In this document: positions 61,831 through 64,000 of the stretch, piece after piece
Layout: each line of letters opens with the position of its first letter
Position numbering within the stretch: position 1 is the first letter of the stretch
NCBI GenBank assembly: GCA_015272215.1
Contig: JACYMD010000086.1
Coordinates: 1-64,000, forward strand
Length of the DNA stretch: 64,000 nt
Direction: 5' to 3'
Source of the DNA: Rivularia sp. T60_A2020_040
Lineage (GTDB): Bacteria; Cyanobacteriota; Cyanobacteriia; Cyanobacteriales; Nostocaceae
The notes under the pieces: model-generated
What the model saw: the letters and a program-made list of their open reading frames with translations, nothing else
Told to the model about the DNA's origin: nothing
Database searches by the model: none
Translations under genes and position numbers: made by a program

Positions 61831-62457
61831 TCAGTATTTTCCCTTTTCTAAAACAATTAGCCTGTTGTCTATTTTAAAATTCGTAAATCCATAATAATCA
61901 GAAATATATTCTATTGTTTCCTGACAATAAATAAACACATGGGTAGGGTCATTTTTGTAATACCAATTTTTAAATTCAATATTTTTATTATATAGATGTG
62001 TCATACAAATTAACGCCCCATCTGATTTCAGCATTTTGTGTAATAATTCAAATTCTGCATCTGGATGATGAAAATGTTCTATGACTTCGCAACTTACAAT
62101 ATAGTTGTATGTTCCTTTCAAAAGTTCGGTTTGATTTGCAAAAAAAGGATCAAACTGATCAACATTGTATCCATTGTCCTGAAGAATTTTTGATATTACA
62201 GGTGCTGTTCCCGAACCAAAATCAAGCCCATTTTGATCCGGTGTAAAATTGTTCAAAACATAATCAGTAATTGGAGATACAAATTTTTGATAACGAATAT
62301 CATTGATATCGTTATTATGCTGTTTATATCTGTTTATTTCTGCATCTGTGCTGAGATAATTCTTTTTGGTTCTGTATATGCCTGAACAGTTGTTGCACAT
62401 CAAGAATTCGTCGGCATAAAATGGTTTACCGGGTTGTTTACAAAGAGGGCAGTTCAT
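61831..62457 (-). CDS. SAM-dependent methyltransferase with N-terminal zinc ribbon
   Basis: 208 residues from the ATG at 62457; the frame opens at 62493, but the zinc ribbon starts here. CPLCKQPGKPFYADEFLMC plus NNCSG forms a four-Cys zinc-binding knuckle. The class I methyltransferase motifs follow: GLDFGSGTAPVISKIL (SAM loop) and IVSCEVIEHFHHP (motif post I-II). YKNDPTHVFIYC is typical of UbiE/COQ5-like enzymes acting on sugars or lipids. The substrate is unknown. Composition and the isolated position hint at transfer, not proven. Confidence 0.82.
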   Translation of the reverse strand: MNCPLCKQPGKPFYADEFLMCNNCSGIYRTKKNYLSTDAEINRYKQHNNDINDIRYQKFVSPITDYVLNNFTPDQNGLDFGSGTAPVISKILQDNGYNVDQFDPFFANQTELLKGTYNYIVSCEVIEHFHHPDAEFELLHKMLKSDGALICMTHLYNKNIEFKNWYYKNDPTHVFIYCQETIEYISDYYGFTNFKIDNRLIVLEKGKY

Positions 62458-62789
62458 AGAATATATAGAATATATTGATTTCACTGTGTACAATTAAGAC
62501 ATACCGAATTTGAGAGCTAATTTCAACAGTCGGTAGATAATTTTGAGCGGTGAGAGAAGATCAGGTAATACTTGGTTGTGCTAAGGCGATCGCAAAATAA
62601 GTATCTAAAAAAACTTCAGTCATTGTCAAGCTTTGAGTTTTTGAAACATAATTCTCTAAAGGCTATGGGCTGTTTTCACCTTGGAATACGATAAAATTTA
62701 AACTTAACAATATTTTTTGTTAATTAAAATATCCCCATAGCTTATAGCAACTGATAATTGATAACTGATAACGGATAACTGATAATTAA
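62458..62789. other. Gap with an STRR tract before the GH57 gene
   Basis: Holds a GGCGATCGC site (62586-62594) and tandem GATAACTGATAAC units (about 62755-62787) that run up to the GH57 start codon. No gene was seen. Confidence 0.55.
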
Positions 62790-64000
62790 ATGCCTACCTT
62801 AACAACCGTACCCGCTTTACCGGAAACTATTGATGGCTTACCAAATATTTGTGGTTGGGAAAAACAGGTTCTAGAAGTCGTAAATCAAGATTCACCCGTC
62901 TTCCTACCTACAACGAATCTCCGATTAGAAGATATTACCGCGACTTTCGCTGTGGCGCTGCATATGCACCAACCGACAATTCCCGCAGGTGCAAATGGTG
63001 AATTGATTAGTCATCTGCAATATATGTTTGAGCATCCTCAAGAAGGAGACAATCATAATGCGGGACCTTTTGCTAATTGTTATAGTCGTATGGGGGATAT
63101 TATTCCCGAATTAGTCAATCAAGGTTGCAATCCTCGCATCATGTTGGATTACTCCGGTAATCTTTTGTGGGGATTTCAACAGATGGGGCGCAGAGATATC
63201 ATAGACAATCTCAAACGTATCACCTGCGATTCTAGATATCAACCCTATTGTGAGTGGTTGGGGACAATGTGGGGACACGCCGTGGTTCCTTCTACACCCA
63301 TACCAGATATAAAATTACATATCCAAGCATGGCAGCATTATTTTGCAGCGATGTTCGGTTGGGATGCATTAGCGCGAGTCAAAGGTTTTTCACCTCCGGA
63401 AATGCACCTCCCCAACCATCCGGATACTTTATATGAATATGTGAAAGCGCTTAAAGAATGCGGTTATCGTTGGTTGATGGTGCAAGAGCATTCCGTACAA
63501 ACACTTAATGGTGAGTCATTAAATAACAAACATATACCACATAAACTTGTAGCTAGAAATTCTCAAAATGAAACTGTAAGTATTACTGCTTTAATTAAAA
63601 CTCAAGGTTCCGATACTAAATTAGTTGCTCAAATGCAACCTTATTATGAAGCAAAATCTTTAACTTCCCAAGAAAATGAGAATTTTCCACCAATAGTTAC
63701 TCAAATCGGTGATGGTGAAAACGGTGGTGTAATGATGAACGAATTTCCCCCCGGATTCAAGCAAGCTTGGCATCAAATGGCGCAAAATAATGGGGGAAAA
63801 ACAGGTGTTGTTGGTGTTACGGGAACAGAATATTTAGAATTAATTGAAAATGCTGGTGCAAATCCAGAAAATTACCCGACTTGTCAACCAGTGGGACAAC
63901 ATTTAATTTGGCAACGAGTATCGAATTCTCAAAATGTAGAACAAGTTATAGAACAGTTAAAACAAGAAAATCCTAACTTTCATATGGATGGTGCTTCCTG
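62790..64000 (+). CDS. Glycoside hydrolase family 57-like protein, start only
   Basis: The frame is open from ATG 62790 to the end of the window (403 codons, no stop). ATFAVALHMHQPTIPAGANG carries the H-x-H-Q-P conserved region 1 of GH57 enzymes. MLDYSGNLLWGFQQMGR and FSPPEMHLPNHPDTLYEYV match later conserved regions; Glu of PEMHLP is at the usual place for the nucleophile region. Members act on alpha-glucans, as amylopullulanase or branching enzyme. The C-terminal part is outside the window, so the exact activity is open. Confidence 0.85.
   Translation, partial: MPTLTTVPALPETIDGLPNICGWEKQVLEVVNQDSPVFLPTTNLRLEDITATFAVALHMHQPTIPAGANGELISHLQYMFEHPQEGDNHNAGPFANCYSRMGDIIPELVNQGCNPRIMLDYSGNLLWGFQQMGRRDIIDNLKRITCDSRYQPYCEWLGTMWGHAVVPSTPIPDIKLHIQAWQHYFAAMFGWDALARVKGFSPPEMHLPNHPDTLYEYVKALKECGYRWLMVQEHSVQTLNGESLNNKHIPHKLVARNSQNETVSITALIKTQGSDTKLVAQMQPYYEAKSLTSQENENFPPIVTQIGDGENGGVMMNEFPPGFKQAWHQMAQNNGGKTGVVGVTGTEYLELIENAGANPENYPTCQPVGQHLIWQRVSNSQNVEQVIEQLKQENPNFHMDGAS

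Overview
The window looks like chromosomal DNA of a filamentous, probably heterocyst-forming cyanobacterium. The evidence is: many GCGATCGC-type (HIP1) octamers; short tandemly repeated heptamers between genes; a petL gene for cytochrome b6f; a high-light-inducible protein behind two HLR1-like boxes; type 2 NADH dehydrogenase; photorespiratory genes (glcE, glcF, an alanine/serine-glyoxylate aminotransferase, glycerate 3-kinase); Ser/Thr kinases with TPR tails; and a gene order (hgdB-hgdC-hgdA then a GT4 glycosyltransferase) that matches the heterocyst glycolipid export and assembly region of Anabaena as I remember it. No rRNA, tRNA or CRISPR array was seen.

Layout. 1-3350: nested ends of an ISAs1-type insertion sequence, an AT-rich gap, and a ParB-domain protein fused to a decayed DNA methyltransferase. 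3353-9736: heterocyst glycolipid-type cluster (membrane fusion protein, permease, epimerase, secreted DUF2141 protein, a diverged fragment copy of the glycosyltransferase, a small membrane peptide, the glycosyltransferase). 10003-14354: aminotransferase, DUF760 protein, anchored protein, NDH-2. 14570-17756: two linked sensor kinases. 18481-21182: glycolate dehydrogenase subunits. 21322-21970: MazEF-type toxin-antitoxin with its operator. 22176-26968: cation/proton antiporter, a receiver protein with Glu at the phosphorylation site, mutS. 26969-28306: two copies of a MITE, one of them split by a tnpB-less IS605-type element that keeps an omega-RNA-like right end. 28307-30546: type II restriction-modification pair. 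30680-36323: VOC protein, degenerate sensor kinase, short DUF3084 protein, and a second DevB/DevC exporter pair, again without an ATPase gene. 36774-43409: TPR kinase, rhomboid lacking its catalytic serine, a 1057-residue membrane protein built of eight helical repeats. 43860-48165: HLR1-controlled hli gene, Rrf2 regulator, sulfate uptake sbpA-cysT-cysW. 48318-64000: second kinase, aroB, petL, bioB, pentapeptide protein, GNAT, LTxxQ secreted protein, selO, glycerate kinase, SDR, PEP-CTERM protein, methyltransferase, and the start of a GH57 glycosidase that runs off the window.

Functionally the window mixes housekeeping (mutS, aroB, bioB, petL), carbon salvage after photorespiration, sulfate uptake, light-stress response and envelope glycolipid export. 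Much of the intergenic DNA consists of dispersed repeats: STRR heptamers, AGAAGTCGGG inverted repeats, GACGT palindromes, CGCAGAG repeats and MITEs. Several of these run into the 3' ends of genes. The most unusual item is the MITE/IS605 nest with a stand-alone omega-RNA-like sequence next to a restriction-modification system.
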